From Brachionus rotundiformis (lineage: Eukaryota; Rotifera; Eurotatoria; Ploima; Brachionidae), in NCBI GenBank assembly GCA_016802295.1, contig JAESIW010000137.1, positions 1,851,318 to 1,915,317 of the forward strand: 64,000 bases of DNA, written 5' to 3'. The notes beneath the pieces are model-generated. The model was not told where the DNA came from. It worked only from the letters and a program-made list of their open reading frames with translations, and did not search any database. Every line of letters starts with the position of its first letter. Position 1 is the stretch's first letter. Both the position numbers and the translations under genes were made by a program. Positions 11,926 through 24,868 of the stretch are shown here, piece after piece.

Positions 11926-14900
11926 TTTTTAATTAAATTCAAATTTAGTTTTTTTCTAATAAATTTTGCTCTAATTACTGAGCATGAGCTATCTGTTGCT
12001 ATTAGTTTATTATAACTATTTGTCTTAAGTGTAAAAGAAAGCTACCTTTTGTGCAAAGATTTTTTCAAATTTTTTAAATCAAAAATTTTTATTTCAAAAA
12101 TAATTTAAGAGAAATTTTTCGATTTTTTTCTATTCATTAATTCAATTTCCTATCAGGTACATTCATTAAAAATTCTTATTTCGTTTGAAAATTATGTTAT
12201 ATCCTTGATATTCTTGAATTTTCAAAAATAAAATTAAATTCTTTAGTTCTTTTATTTATACTTAATGGCTATATTCTAAACAGACAGGTGAAAAGAAACA
12301 AAATAAATAATTAATTAGAACAGGAAATGAAACTGGAGGTTGAATCAAAAGGAATGAAATACATTTTGATTCAACAGGTTTTTTGATTGCTGGTAATATT
12401 GAGAATTTGGCATAAAAAATTTCCATTTCAACATCTATTTTTTTATTATATGATTTCAGACTGTTTAATTACGATATTTAGAATTTTATATTATAAATAT
12501 TACATTAACTAAATTCAAAGGTTCTTTTTCCTGAAAATACTTAATCAAATTAGTTCTAAAAAATAAATTTTTTTCAAATAAAGGTTAAAAGACTTGAGGT
12601 ACTAAATTTTAAGAACTATTGGATATTAGCAGTTTAAATTATCTAGTTAATTGATATTAATCAAGAAAATTTATTTTATAAAAATTACAATAAAAATTTA
12701 TTTTGTATTTGTATTTTATTTTTGTTTTTCTGAGTTAAAATAATCAGGATATCAAAAAAAATATTTAAATATAGTCAATACATTTTATAAAATGAATTAG
12801 ATATTTTTTCATAAAATTAAGCTAATTCTTCGAAAGAATCTAAAATTATTAATTAAGAATCATAATACTTTGCTAATTCCGGATAATATGCCACAAAATT
12901 TAAAGCTATTTTTATTTTTCCAGAATAAGTCTTATTTCTTATGATTTGTTTGCTTAAACAAAAACTAACATTCAATTTTCTAAATTATTAGGTTTTATAG
13001 AAAATATAGTCTCTTAAATTAATGATGCTTCATGATTTTTAGATAATCAGCTTTAATTAATTTAATTGATTTTAAAAACATTATTCTGCAAAAATTAATA
13101 CTTTTAAACAAAATTAAATAGCTAGAAATAATTAATATTTTAAATATTATTCAAGATATTATAGATGATTGAATAGATAATTTTCTAATTCAAAAAAATA
13201 AATCAATATTGTTTAAATTTAATTACTAGTGAAAATTCAATTTAAAAATTGAGTTCTCCTTTAACAGAACGCTACATTTTTAGCTCAAGTTTAAATAAAT
13301 TAATTATTTTTTCTTAATCAAATCAAAAATAATAATTTGATAATAACTTTTTAAACGCTATGATTAACCAGAGTATGGATGAGAGTAAACATTTAAAAGT
13401 TCCTATTTTTTTTTCAAACTTTGTATTCTCTTTTATTTTAAATTGAATATTCAGATGATTTATGCAGTTTTTAAATAACAACCTATAACAAAAATCATAT
13501 ATCTATTTAATGATCCTCTAAATCCATAAATTCAATTTTTATGGGTTAGCATATCATTTATATGTGGATATTCTTTTTTATTGCCGACTTTATTTAATTA
13601 AAGTTAAAGTATATTTTGTTTTTATAAGTTAATCATCTAACTTCGGATAATTTTGTTTAAATCTCACTTATCCTCGTTAAAGAAACCAAGAGATAGATAT
13701 TTGCAAACTGGTTTTTACTTTGATTAGCCAAGAGGGGCATTCTTATCTCTTTAATTTTGCTTTTAACCAGTCATTTTATATTCTTCTTATAAACTAGTTT
13801 TTGTTCTTTATTGTGTTTAGCTGCTATAGATAATCCATTTATCAACAATATCAAATTATCAGCATTCAAAATCTCAATTCAGGTCAGTGAAAGAATGCTC
13901 TTGATTTCTATAACAATCATTTTAAATATTCATTCAGATTGAACAATATTCCAATCGACCCTTAAAACAAATAGCCATTTATTTAAAATTAATAGTTAAA
14001 TTCTAAATTTAATTGGAATGTTTAAGTTTAATTAGCTCTATCATATTTTAAAATACTATTCGTATTTTATTCTAGATAACTAATTTATCTTTGATCAAAT
14101 GACCATTCGATATTAAAAGAATAGACCTGTGCTTTATGGGTCACAATAAATCGAAAAGATTAGTAGTAAAAAGATCTTGTTAAAACCTTATCAAAAATGT
14201 AAAAAGGTTACATAGTCTAAAAAAATTATATTTTTTTTCTTATTAGATTTACTTTATATTTTCATTATGGTTTTAGATTAGATTTAGAATTAATTTTTAA
14301 AATGCAAACATTATTGAAATATTTAGACAAAAAATCAATAAATATAAATTATTTCCCCAATTTATAGTTGATTGGATTTATACGTTTTCATTTTACAAAA
14401 AATTTTAGCTATTTAGGATGATCAAAATTGAAAAAAAATAAATAAACAACTTAATTTTTTTCAAGTCATTTTTCTAAGTTTAATTTTATATATTTTAAAA
14501 GGACAAGGATAATTAATATTGTTATATAATTTTTGTTTTGTGTTTATAAATCTTGAATTCATTAGTTTAATTCCTCAAGGTCTTAAGTTAACTAAATGTT
14601 AAATAATTAAAGTTAAATATCTTTGAAGAAAAAATGCACGAAATTTAATCCTCATATTTAGAGAAATTTTTTCAATTTTTATCATCCTTTTTAAAAATAA
14701 AAGTTGTTTAAGCATTTATAAAATAAAATAAATAAGGCAATTTCGTTCGTATAAAATTTAGAATGAACAATAAAATAATTTAAATATTTATGATCACTTT
14801 CTCATTCAGACATCAAATATTATAAATTAACTTTTCCCAAATTTATCAGTCTCTGAACACTTATCCTTGAGGTATTGTAAAATATGGCTAATTTAAGCTT

Positions 14901-16515
14901 TTAATTTGTGTTAAATAAGATAATGCTAAGGGATATGAAAACTCAAGCGTAAAATTTTCAGAATCTTTTTCTAGAATTCTATTTTATATTAGGAGTTTTT
15001 TCAATAATAATAATTGCAGAAGACGAGTGAAGATGCTGAATACATTTATCTTTTTTCAAATAAATGGTACCTAACTATTTCCCAATATGACATTGATTAT
15101 TTTCCATCATTTGGTTTATCTGGATTATTGGTTGTTAATGTTCGCATTTCCACAGGGTTCATAAAAGAGCTGAACCGTTTCAAAATTTTTTTAGGTCTCT
15201 TTTGAGCTGTCAAATATAGTTTGAACATAGATCGATATTTTTTATTACTAAATCATACCAAATGGGTCACTTTTTGATTTTAGTAGCAAACAATTAATCA
15301 TATCTGAGAGAAAATGAAAATTGAATTTTAAATTAATTCATAATGAAAGTCCTGAATACTTTAGCTGCATAAAAATATACTTTTTAGTTGATTAAATATA
15401 TTCAAGTTATTTATATTTTTGATAATTTATATAGCTTAGTATTGATTTTTATGATAGATATAACCTTCTTTTGTAGACAGAAAATTGCTGATTTTAAGAG
15501 ACTAAGTAACTAAAAAGATGACATTTTTTCTTCATTAATTTAAAAGTTAGATTGATCTATAAATTACTATAGGAAAATTTTATTTTGTTCGAAGCCTGTC
15601 AATTTTTAAAAGCTGATCAATCAAACTCTTATAAAAATCATTTTTTTTAATTATTTTAATTTTTTATTTTAATTAGTAAGACAAAATAAAAGCTGAGACA
15701 AAAATTATCAAAAATTTATCAAACATTTCGGATTTTGCTCTATTTTTCTTTTAGGAAATTTTTTATTAGAATATTTTTTTTTAATTTTTTATTAAAAAAA
15801 TGTTTGTTCTAGACAATTAAATAACTTCAAAATAAAATAATCATTTAGCTTAGTATTTATCACGTTCGCAAATCCCAATTAAAATGCAAAACACTTTTAC
15901 CATTTTAGCAATACTCAGTGAGAGATTTTTGATTAATTTTTCAAATGTTAATTAAAGTATTATTTTTAAATAATAATTTTAGGCTAAGATTCTTATTTTT
16001 CCAAGTTGTTGGAATTATTACATTTATCAAATGGATTTTAGGAAGACGTTTCTTACTAAGAACAAAAGAATTAATAAAGAGAAAAAAAATTATTTTGTGT
16101 TAGAATGCAACTATAATAATTATTGAAATATTTTATTTTAATTTTTATATTTCTAATAACAATAAAATAAAGAAAAAAAACCAAAAGAGAAATGCGTATT
16201 AAATTGCACCAGTGATATACAAAACTTAAAAAGAAGAAAAAAGACTTCAAAATTTAATACTAATTTCAAGTTAAATTAAGTTTGGCAGACAATTTTAATT
16301 TAATGATTATTTGAACGTATGCAAGTTGCTCGACGGCAACAAAAATGAAAATAAGCATCTTCAATTATCATATAAGAATTATAGATATTTTATTTAAGAA
16401 CCACTAAGTACTTTTCTAAAATTTAAATTAATATTTTATTTTTGTCTTTAGATACTTATGGAATTGAATTTAACAACCATTTTGAATTAATTGAGAGTTT
16501 TTATTGATTTTAAAA
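11926..16515. other. 4.6 kb gene-poor region
   Basis: No frame here shows coding character. Open frames such as 15014-15205 use non-ATG starts and are of a length expected by chance at this base composition. The segment must contain the upstream regions of WDR55 (minus) and ABHD17 (plus). One clean hairpin lies at 12339-12375. A splice acceptor (AG 16450-16451) lies 65 nt before the ABHD17 ATG. Confidence 0.6.
12339..12375. repeat. Perfect 12-bp inverted repeat (hairpin)
   Basis: GTTGAATCAAAA at 12339-12350 pairs exactly with TTTTGATTCAAC at 12364-12375 across a 13-nt loop. With a small internal loop the flanks AAAC and GTTT could extend it. There is no gene nearby. Confidence 0.6.
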
Positions 16516-17754
16516 ATGAATGGTTTATCTGTAGGTGAATTATGCTGTTTGTTCTGTTGCCCACCACTTCCTTCACAAATCGTGGCAAAGCTGGCCTTCT
16601 TGCCGCCTCCTCCGACCTATAATCTTATCATAAACCATGATACTACTGTGCCAAATGGCGAACAAAGCTCTCTAAATCAAGCACAACCCAATGCCAACCA
16701 AACACCTAATCTAACTAATTTGAACTCTTCTGGTCGCAATAATCGAGGCACAAGTGGCTTTGGTACCTTTATAGATCTAATTCGCAACTCCGGACGGCGT
16801 TTGTGTTCAAGTTTAGTTTGTGCCAAGCATAATTATGCACATCAGACTGGGCAAGTAGTCGCGCCACCATTGACTAATGCAAAAATAGTAATGAAAGAAA
16901 AGGCCGAGTGGCAATATGGCCCGGGTGAATTGGAAAAATTGGAAGTTTTCTTGACCAAAACAGAAAGGGGTCATCAAATAGCTTGTCTTTTTGTAAGATG
17001 CACTTCTAATCCAAAATACACCATCTTGTTTAGTCACGGAAACGCTGTAGATATTGGTCAGATGAGTAGTTTTTACTTTGGCCTTGGCTCAAGGCTAGAA
17101 TGCAATATATTTACTTATGATTATTCAGGGTATGGTGCCAGCAGTGGCACGCCAAATGAAAAAAATTTATACGCAGATATTAGAGCCGCATGGAACGCTT
17201 TGAGAAGCAGATATGGAGTTAGTCCCTCTAACATAATTTTATATGGTCAATCTATTGGAACAGTTCCTACCGTAGACTTAGCTGTCAGTTTTGTAGTCAT
17301 TTTATTTTATTATTAGTAAATTAATTTATTTTCATTTTAGAGCAAATATGATTGTGCAGGTGTGATTTTGCACGCACCTCTAATGTCAGGCATGAGGGTA
17401 GCATTCAATACCAAAAGAACTTGGTGCTGTGACGCTTTTCCTAGCATAGACAAAGTTAGCAAGATCAGCAGTTTGGTATTGGTTATTCATGGAACAGAAG
17501 ATGAAGTTATCGATTTATCACACGGTATGGCCATTCATGAAAAATGTCCCAAGGCTGTAGATCCACTTTGGGTTGAAGGCGCAGGTCACAATGACATTGA
17601 GATATATGCCGCATATGTAGAACGCTTGAAACGCTTCATTAATGACGAGATTCGAATCCATCAATACTCGGTAATGAGTGCTGCAAATGCTCAACAAGTT
17701 GCTTCATCTCTGGCTCAAAATATTCAAGCTAACCAGCCTGTGCCAAATGGTTGA
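16516..17754 (+). CDS. ABHD17: Depalmitoylase ABHD17 (FAM108 family)
   Basis: Two exons, 16516-17283 and 17341-17754, split by a 57-nt intron right after VDLA; 393 residues. ABHD17 is a membrane-tethered serine hydrolase that removes palmitate from proteins such as Ras and PSD-95. The N-terminus MNGLSVGELCCLFCCPPLPS has the cysteine cluster that is itself palmitoylated. The catalytic triad is visible: Ser in GQSIGT (residue ~246), Asp in HGTEDEVID and His in EGAGHNDIE. An oxyanion-type FSHGNAVD motif is present. It is ~80 residues longer than vertebrate ABHD17 because of an Asn/Gln/Thr-rich insert (residues ~45-115) between the anchor and the hydrolase fold. The C-terminal tail is also extended. 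Confidence 0.95.
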
Positions 17755-19236
17755 ATTTGACCGTGTCCAAAATAGGCTCTTTCCTATTCAATAGATAAGT
17801 GAGATCAATGCGTTTAAAGCGTACAAATTATTTATTGTTTTTTTATACTTTTTTCACATTTAGGATTTTGTTTTTTTTTGGCTGTTTAATGGGATAAAAT
17901 TCTCTATCCGTGTGGCATTTAAATTTCGTCTTTTTATGCAAGCATTAAAAATGTAAAGGATTTGTGAACTTCTATTTCTACTCACTTAAACATCTTTGGC
18001 AACTTTTTCTTATGTACTTCTTTGACATTATCAATTGAAAGATTTTTGTATAGGTTTTTATTTGGATAAGAATATATTGTATTTTTTTTTTATTTTTTAT
18101 TTTTAAAACTCAAAAGATCAATGAATAATGTAAATTTAGTTAAAATGTTTATACAAATATAAAAATAAAATCCAATCTAAAAAATAGCAATTAATTGTTT
18201 GAATAAAGAATTTTTGAATAATTTTAGCATTTAAAAGTAGTTCATTAAAAAGCTTAATTTCCATTTATGTCGACCTAAATTTTAAGAATTGGTCCATTCA
18301 ATTCAAAAAGATGATCCAACAAAAATTAGAATTATTTAATTGATTATAAAATAATTATAGATTAAAAAACTGTGAAAATGGTTATCTTGATAATTAATTT
18401 TCTAAGCAAATTTTATAATAGTACTCTAAAAGTACTTATAAAGCTAATAAATAATTTATTTAGTTATTTATTTATCTGTGAAACGCAAAAGTTACTCAAG
18501 AATAAAAATATAAATTAAAAAATCAAAAAGTTTAATAATGTAAAAATAAACTAATAAAGAATTATTGAAATGGAAGGTTATTTATAATTAAATATTTGGG
18601 ATATAGGTGAGAAATAAATTAGTTAGGTGGCTATTACACGGTGAAGTCGGATTTAATACTTTGCTGTCGTTAAATATTTATATTTCATATCGAAAAAAAA
18701 GAAAAATTAATATTTCATTTATTAAATAGTTAAATTGATAACTTATGAATTAGTAATAGAGAAAAAATGTATAATTATTATTTTATTATTTCTTAAGTCA
18801 TAAATATAAAATCTTTAAAAGTCTTGAAGCTAAGATTTTTCCAGTTGAACACAGGATAATAAAATTTATGGTACCTAAAATGATGATTGCAAAAATGAGC
18901 CCATTGATAATTAACCAATTTCTTGTATTGGAATTATTAATTTACAAAAATAAAAATTAATCAGCTATTGATTAGTCAATAATTGATTTGAATCCACAAA
19001 TTGGATAAATTAGTATTGATAAGTAATTTATTTCCGTGATGTGATTTATGAACGCAAATCATAAAAGTTAGTGATTGATTGATTAAATTACAGATTTACA
19101 AGTTAAAAAATCAAGAATATCTACTAATTGGTACTTATCAATTTAAAGCTGCACCAGCTCTTATTTTATATATAAATAACAAATTCTCGGTGATTACTAG
19201 CAGTTAAAAATTAAATATTTTAAAAAATATTGTGAA
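17755..19236. other. ABHD17 3' region and SH3-gene upstream region
   Basis: No coding frame is supported. The first few hundred bases should be ABHD17 3' UTR. From about 18.2 kb the sequence is almost pure A/T. A TATA-like element stands near the right end (19167-19176). Confidence 0.5.
19167..19200 (+). promoter_or_regulatory. Probable TATA promoter of the SH3-domain gene
   Basis: TATATATAAA at 19167-19176 sits ~65 nt upstream of the ATG at 19237. A start site about 30 nt downstream, near 19200, would give a short 5' UTR. TATA-like strings are common in such AT-rich DNA, so position is the main support. Confidence 0.4.
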
Positions 19237-20241
19237 ATGGATTTAAAAAAGAGATCACTGAAAACTCAGGTAACTTAACTTTTATAAAATTCTTTATTAA
19301 AAATTTTAATACATATCTAATGAATTTTTTCCAAGAAATCCAAGAAAGTCTTTCAACTCCCAAAATGCTTCCAGTTGAGTGGAATTACCAAGTCTTTGTT
19401 TTCTTGCAAAGAAACCCGAAACCCCAACCAAGATAATTATGTAATTATTGACTTAAAAAACAAATCAGATTCGACTGAAAATCATCCCATTACAAGCACT
19501 ATGATCCAAGATACATCTAATAATCAATCTATTCACCGATTTCAATTTCCAATACCAAATAAACATAACGATTACTATGTTTTATATCCTGATGCTGAAT
19601 CTCAACCAAATTTTATAAATTATGACATTGAAGAGACAAGACGAACAACACCATCGGTTTCATCAATGACAACTTTTACTGATTATGATGATGTTACCAT
19701 AGTTGCCAATGACAAGTCTCCGATTTCCCACAAGCAGTGCAACAACGAAGAAGATTCTTTTAATGAATATCTTCATAGTACTCGAATTAATCAAGATAAT
19801 TTGAATATTTTGTCAAGCTCATTACTTCCTAATACTCTTTCGCCATTGTCCCATGATAAACATTCCACAATGTTACATTCACCAATTAAGTCAGATTTAC
19901 AAGACTCAACTTTACTATCTGTATCCACAAATTTTCTTGAAGTAACTTCACAGTTAGACACCTTGATTCTTGGATTATCTTCAATTTATGATAAAGATAC
20001 AGAATCGAAAATTTGTACTGAAAATTATGAGGCAACATTTGTCGATGACGTCTCGGTTCATTTCGCTGATACCTTGACAATCCTAAAAGATAATAATGAC
20101 GATTGGTTGTATGTGGAAATACATAGTGATAAAAGGCGTGGGTATATACCAAAAAATATTGTCTGTGGTATTCAACAATTTATTTCTCAACTAAATAATT
20201 ACAAAAATCAAATTAATCTTTTTAACTTGGAAAATATTTAA
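19237..20241 (+). CDS. SH3-domain protein with disordered N-terminal region
   Basis: Two exons, 19237-19269 (MDLKKRSLKTQ) and 19336-20241, join in phase 0; 312 residues. The first ~230 residues are polar and probably disordered. Residues ~235-300 form an SH3 domain: a YEATF start, an acidic RT loop (DDVSVHFADTLTILKDN), the DDWLYVEI tryptophan strand and the closing RRGYIPKNIV. SH3 domains bind proline-rich ligands; here it is the last domain and the protein ends ~20 residues later. I cannot assign a family beyond SH3. It lies 333 nt upstream of UFL1 on the same strand. Confidence 0.8.
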
Positions 20242-20573
20242 ATTAATTTTTTTATATATATTTTATTGTCCAATTATTAATATATAAATAATAAATTAAA
20301 TAAAAAAAAATTCTTTAATTTAATATCATTAATTTCTTATCTTATTTTAGTATTATTTCCCATGGTTCAAATTCACTATCATTTTTAAATATTCTTTTAA
20401 AAAAAATTTATCAATTTATATATAACTACAAAAGTAAATATTTATTTGACAAAAATTTCTAATTTTGATGATGCGTAAGTAAAATATTTAATAAGTATTT
20501 TATTTTATTTTTTTTTCTAATCAAAATTACTTTTTAACAATTTAACAGATTTATATCATTCAAAATTTTAAAA

Positions 20574-23372
20574 ATGTCATCCAATACCACTTGGGAGGAA
20601 ATTAAAAAATTAGCTGCCGATTTTCAACGCGTGCAACTGGTCGAAAGTAGCTACAAGTAAAAATTGATTTAAATTTCAGTTTTTTAATTAATTAAAACTT
20701 TTAATTTTATTTAGATTATCCGAAAGAAATTGCATTGAGATAATAAATAAACTAATCAGTATGGAATTATTATATGTGTACCATAGTACCGATGGAAAAG
20801 AATTTATTACCCATAAGCACTTGGAAAAGGAAATATATGACGAAATTTACGTCCATGAAGGAAGAATCAATATAGTCGAACTTCAAACTCTTTTGAACAT
20901 CGACATTAGTTACATCGAGGTAAAAGTTAGTGAAATTGTCAAAGATGATCCTAATCTATGTTTAATTTTGGGTCAAATAATAAGCAAGTTATTGTCCTTT
21001 TTTTAATTATAATTTAATTCAAATTAAATATTTTAAATTGTTTACAAAAAGAGATTATATGAACAAAATATCTGAAGAAATTAATGAATTACTTAAAGAG
21101 AAAGGAAGTGTCTCTGTAGCTGAACTTACTAATCTCTATAGTCTTCCATCCGACTTTTTATATCAAGTAAATAGAATTTGTTTTGAATTTATAATTATTA
21201 AAATATAAATAATTTAAGATTATTAAACCCAGGGTTGGAACAATTATTAAAGGAAACTTTGATGGAAGCATTCTTTACACTCATAACTACGTCAATCGTC
21301 AAAAAGCTTTATTAACTGGTGTTTTAGAGGCTTCTATTAAACCCATTAGATTATCGCAAATAGTTAAAGAATATAATCTGGATCAGAGCATGATTTTTGG
21401 TAAAAATTGATAATTTACTATCTAAACCAATAATTTCGAATTAAATAATTAATAAAAGAAATTTTTGATGAACTTATCTCATCGGAACAAATAAAGGGAA
21501 CGTTATTTGGGTCCCGTCAAGTTTCATCTGCAGTTTTTGTACCAGAATTTTTCACAAAAGCTCAAGAACAATACATTCAAGCCTTTTTCAAACAAAATGG
21601 TTATATAGATTTTTTGACTCTAAAGAAAATTGGTATTACAGAACCAGAAGAATATGTCAAGTCTTTATTTGCCAACCAGGACGTAAATTTTTTATCTTCC
21701 AGCTGTTTAGCCAGCTTTTTTATAGAACAATTGGAGCAAGAAATTGAAGAAAATTTAAATAAAAATGGTATTTGTGAAATAATGGTAATAAATTAATTTG
21801 TAAAAAATTTATGTCTAAAATTAATATCTTTTAATAAAAGCAAATACTTCCGTCAAATCTAAGTGACAAAGATGTCGCAACGCTGGCATCTACTTTTTGC
21901 CAAAAACTTAAACAAAACATTGATTGTATTGTAATGGCCGAAACTTATTTGATCAGCAAGAGTTTTATTAAAAATCTACAAGATAAATTTCACAATGAAA
22001 TGGAACTAAAATCAAAAGAAGATCTAACCAAAAAAAATATTGTTCTCGCCATAAAATCAGAAAATTTAATCGTGGGCTCTTTAGATGGAAGGCCTGTTAA
22101 CTCTTCTAAAGCTTCTAAATCAAAATCTAAAAAATCTGCTCAAGAGAATGATAACATATCTGTCGAAATTGTTTTCATAGACAAAACTAATTTGATTAAT
22201 CAGCTAAAATCTTTGAATGAAGACATCAATGATGATCTATTAGAATCCTTAGTGGAATATTTTTTAAAGCCTTTGAATCTACAATATTTAGATTTGCTTA
22301 AGTCTAAAGTTGAAAAAGGTCTAGTAACCATTTCTGAGGGTGACCAAAGCAAAGACGGAAAGCCTGCTTCCAAAAAGCAAACAATCAAGGAAGTTCAGGA
22401 AAAAGTTAAATTCTTCTTGGTTCAAGGAAAAATATTTGATAAAGCTCTAAAATTGTTTACTAGTAAATAAATAATACTTTATGTTAAAATAATTAAATTT
22501 TCTTGCTAGATCAAAAAGTACAAGATCAGCTAAACAAACATCTTTTGAAGACAAGTTGTTCAGAAATAGTTAATGAAATGCTAAAATTTATTGCTAATGA
22601 ACAAATGATTCAAATTAATGAAGACAATTTAAATACAGAGGTTATTTTAATATTTATTTATATAAATTAAATTAAAAAATTAATTTAAAATTATTAGACT
22701 CGTAGTAAAATAATACAAAAACTAAAGGATCCATTTAAACAAAAATTCGCCGAACTAAACCAATCGTTGACAAACCAGGTTTTTTTTAATTATACTTTTT
22801 TTAATTTTAATATATTTTTTCAATTTTTATTTATTGATTTAGAATGGCAGTGAAGTGATCGATTTAATTGAAAAAGTGGCCAAAGAATGTATTGAATTAT
22901 CAGTCAAAAAGGATCCCAAACGGGAAAAGTAATGGACAACATTTTAAAAATTATTAACAAATTAAATCAAATTTTAAAAGGGAAGTTCTTTTGCAATTAA
23001 GAGAGAGCACAAAAGCAAACTTAATGGAAGAAAACGATCCAGCAATTGTCCTACAATTGGCTAGCTTGCTCATATTTTATCTATCAACAAATTTATTTTT
23101 AAATGCGCCTGGACGATGTGTCCCAAACATTCTGGAATATTTACAACCATGTTTAAAACAAGAACCATATACAAAGCTTATTAATTTTCAAAGTAAATTT
23201 TAGTAATTATTTAACAATCTTTTTCAAATGATTAACTTATCAAGATATTGTTATTGAGAATGTAAGCAAGAACAAAATGGATGAAGCAGAGAAAATTTCA
23301 ATTGATCTGGTTGAAGAAATCAAAACTATTGGCCTGAATGCTAAGGAACATTTATTAGAAAACAAAAATTAA
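20574..23372 (+). CDS. UFL1: E3 UFM1-protein ligase 1 (UFL1)
   Basis: Eleven short exons run from ATG 20574 to TAA at 23370-23372, with introns of about 50-75 nt. UFL1 is the scaffold-type ligase that joins UFM1 to targets such as ribosomal protein uL24 at the ER, working with UFC1 and DDRGK1. Conserved segments, in order: TWEEIKKLAADFQRVQ, LSERNCIEIINKLI, GKEFITHKHLEKE, GRINIVELQTLLNID, QQVSSAVFVPEFF-like and QNGYIDFLTLKKIGI, a Lys/Ser-rich linker (SKASKSKSKKS), KPLNLQYLD, and late NAPGRCVPNILEYLQP. It has no RING or HECT domain, as expected. A splice acceptor (AG 20547-20548) precedes the ATG by 26 nt. Confidence 0.95.
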
Positions 23373-24757
23373 ATTAGATAAACATTTTAAAAGGTTTATT
23401 GATGATTTTTAGTCTAAATAAAGTCTGAATGAAAAAATTTTTTTGCCAAATTTTTCTTAAATATTTTTAAACAAAATGTGATTAGAGATAATTGGCCTAT
23501 ATAGGTCATCTAAAAATATCATACGACTATTGAATAACTAAAAAATATTTTTGCTTCTAAAATGGTATCAAGTATAATTAGCAGAACTTAATGATAAAAA
23601 AAAAGAACGAAACTCAAAAAATCAATCTTGGCATCAATAATATTTAATGGAATTGAGCAAATTTATTCTATAGAGTTTAATCGCTTAAGATATCATTTCT
23701 AAATTTAATATGTTTATATTTGAAATAATGTGTTGAAGCTTGGCCAAAATTATTGTATAATGCTCAAAATCAAATAATAATTTTTAATAAAAATTTTTTA
23801 TTCTGGAAAAGAATAGATAAATTGTGTGCCAAAGTCGAGGGGAATTTATTTTTATTTTTAAATTAATAAAAGAGTTCAATTAATGAAACTAGAATAGGTT
23901 AGTTAATGATATAGTAAAAATTCGCAATGATTAGTATCTATTTCGAGGAGGTTAGAGTTTTATAAGTATTTTGAAATTGAACATAACCAAAAAGGTAATC
24001 AAATAAACATAGTTATTCTGATTGGTATTCTTATCTATAATAAGTCTGGATCGAATCAATCGAATTGTATTTGCATGCATTATTCAAATTTGGAAAGTGT
24101 AAAAAGATTACATTTGTTCCAATTATTAATGTGAGCCCGTATAGTAAATAGTTCAACTGAATTATTGCCATTTCATTTAATATTCTGCCTATCTAACCAA
24201 TAATCTATTCTTGAATAGAATATGAAGCGATCTCTAAACTTTATGCCCACGAAAATTTATCTTTTCTGAGTTTATTTATTCTTAATTATATATTCCTGAA
24301 TTTAGCATAGATTCCTGATCAATAGGTGCTCGGCAGATAAGATAATTTATTATAATTACTGCTAAGTACTCCCTCTGCTTGGAAATATTCTTCGGTTCTT
24401 AAGAATTTGGTTATTCAGTTTTTTCTATATAAATGAAATCAAACTTTCTGAATTCATCATTCAAATACAACTAAGAAAAAAAATAATAATTTGCATTTGA
24501 GCTTGATCAAAAGGTATTATCGAATTGAACTTTAGTGTTGCTTAATTCAGTTGAACGAACCAAATTCGAGCGTTGTGGTAATTATGATTAAGTTCCACAA
24601 ACGCATAAGATAAATCTTACAACATCTTTGTTTCTTAATGCCAAGCAAAGAGTAAGATCAGAATATATAAATAATTGAACGCTTTCTTATTCTAAAAGTT
24701 TAGTTGATTTATTATGAATTGTAGGTAGTTTGCCTGATTTGGGTCTATTAGATTATT
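23373..24757. promoter_or_regulatory. Intergenic region upstream of tropomyosin
   Basis: About 1.4 kb without a supported coding frame. The right half is less AT-rich than the usual spacer. It includes a TATATAAA at 24426-24433 followed 33 nt later by a TCATTC initiator-like hexamer (24457-24462). It is the natural place for tropomyosin control elements. Confidence 0.5.
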
Positions 24758-24790
24758 TATAAAAGCGATTTTTGTGTTCTATTCTCATTC
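24758..24790 (+). promoter_or_regulatory. Probable core promoter of long tropomyosin transcripts
   Basis: TATAAAA at 24758-24764 is followed ~29 nt later by TCATTC (24785-24790), matching the animal initiator consensus TCAKTY. This would start transcription ~80 nt before the ATG at 24869. Confidence 0.5.
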
Positions 24791-24868
24791 TTCTTAGTCT
24801 AATTTTGTTCATTTATCCATTTTTAGAAGTTATTAGTTCTTAAATTAAAACTTAAAACTTGAATCAAA

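Noticed and set aside
15014..15205. 63-codon open frame in the 4.6 kb spacer
   Set aside because: It starts at TTG, has no splice context, and frames of this length are expected by chance at this base composition.
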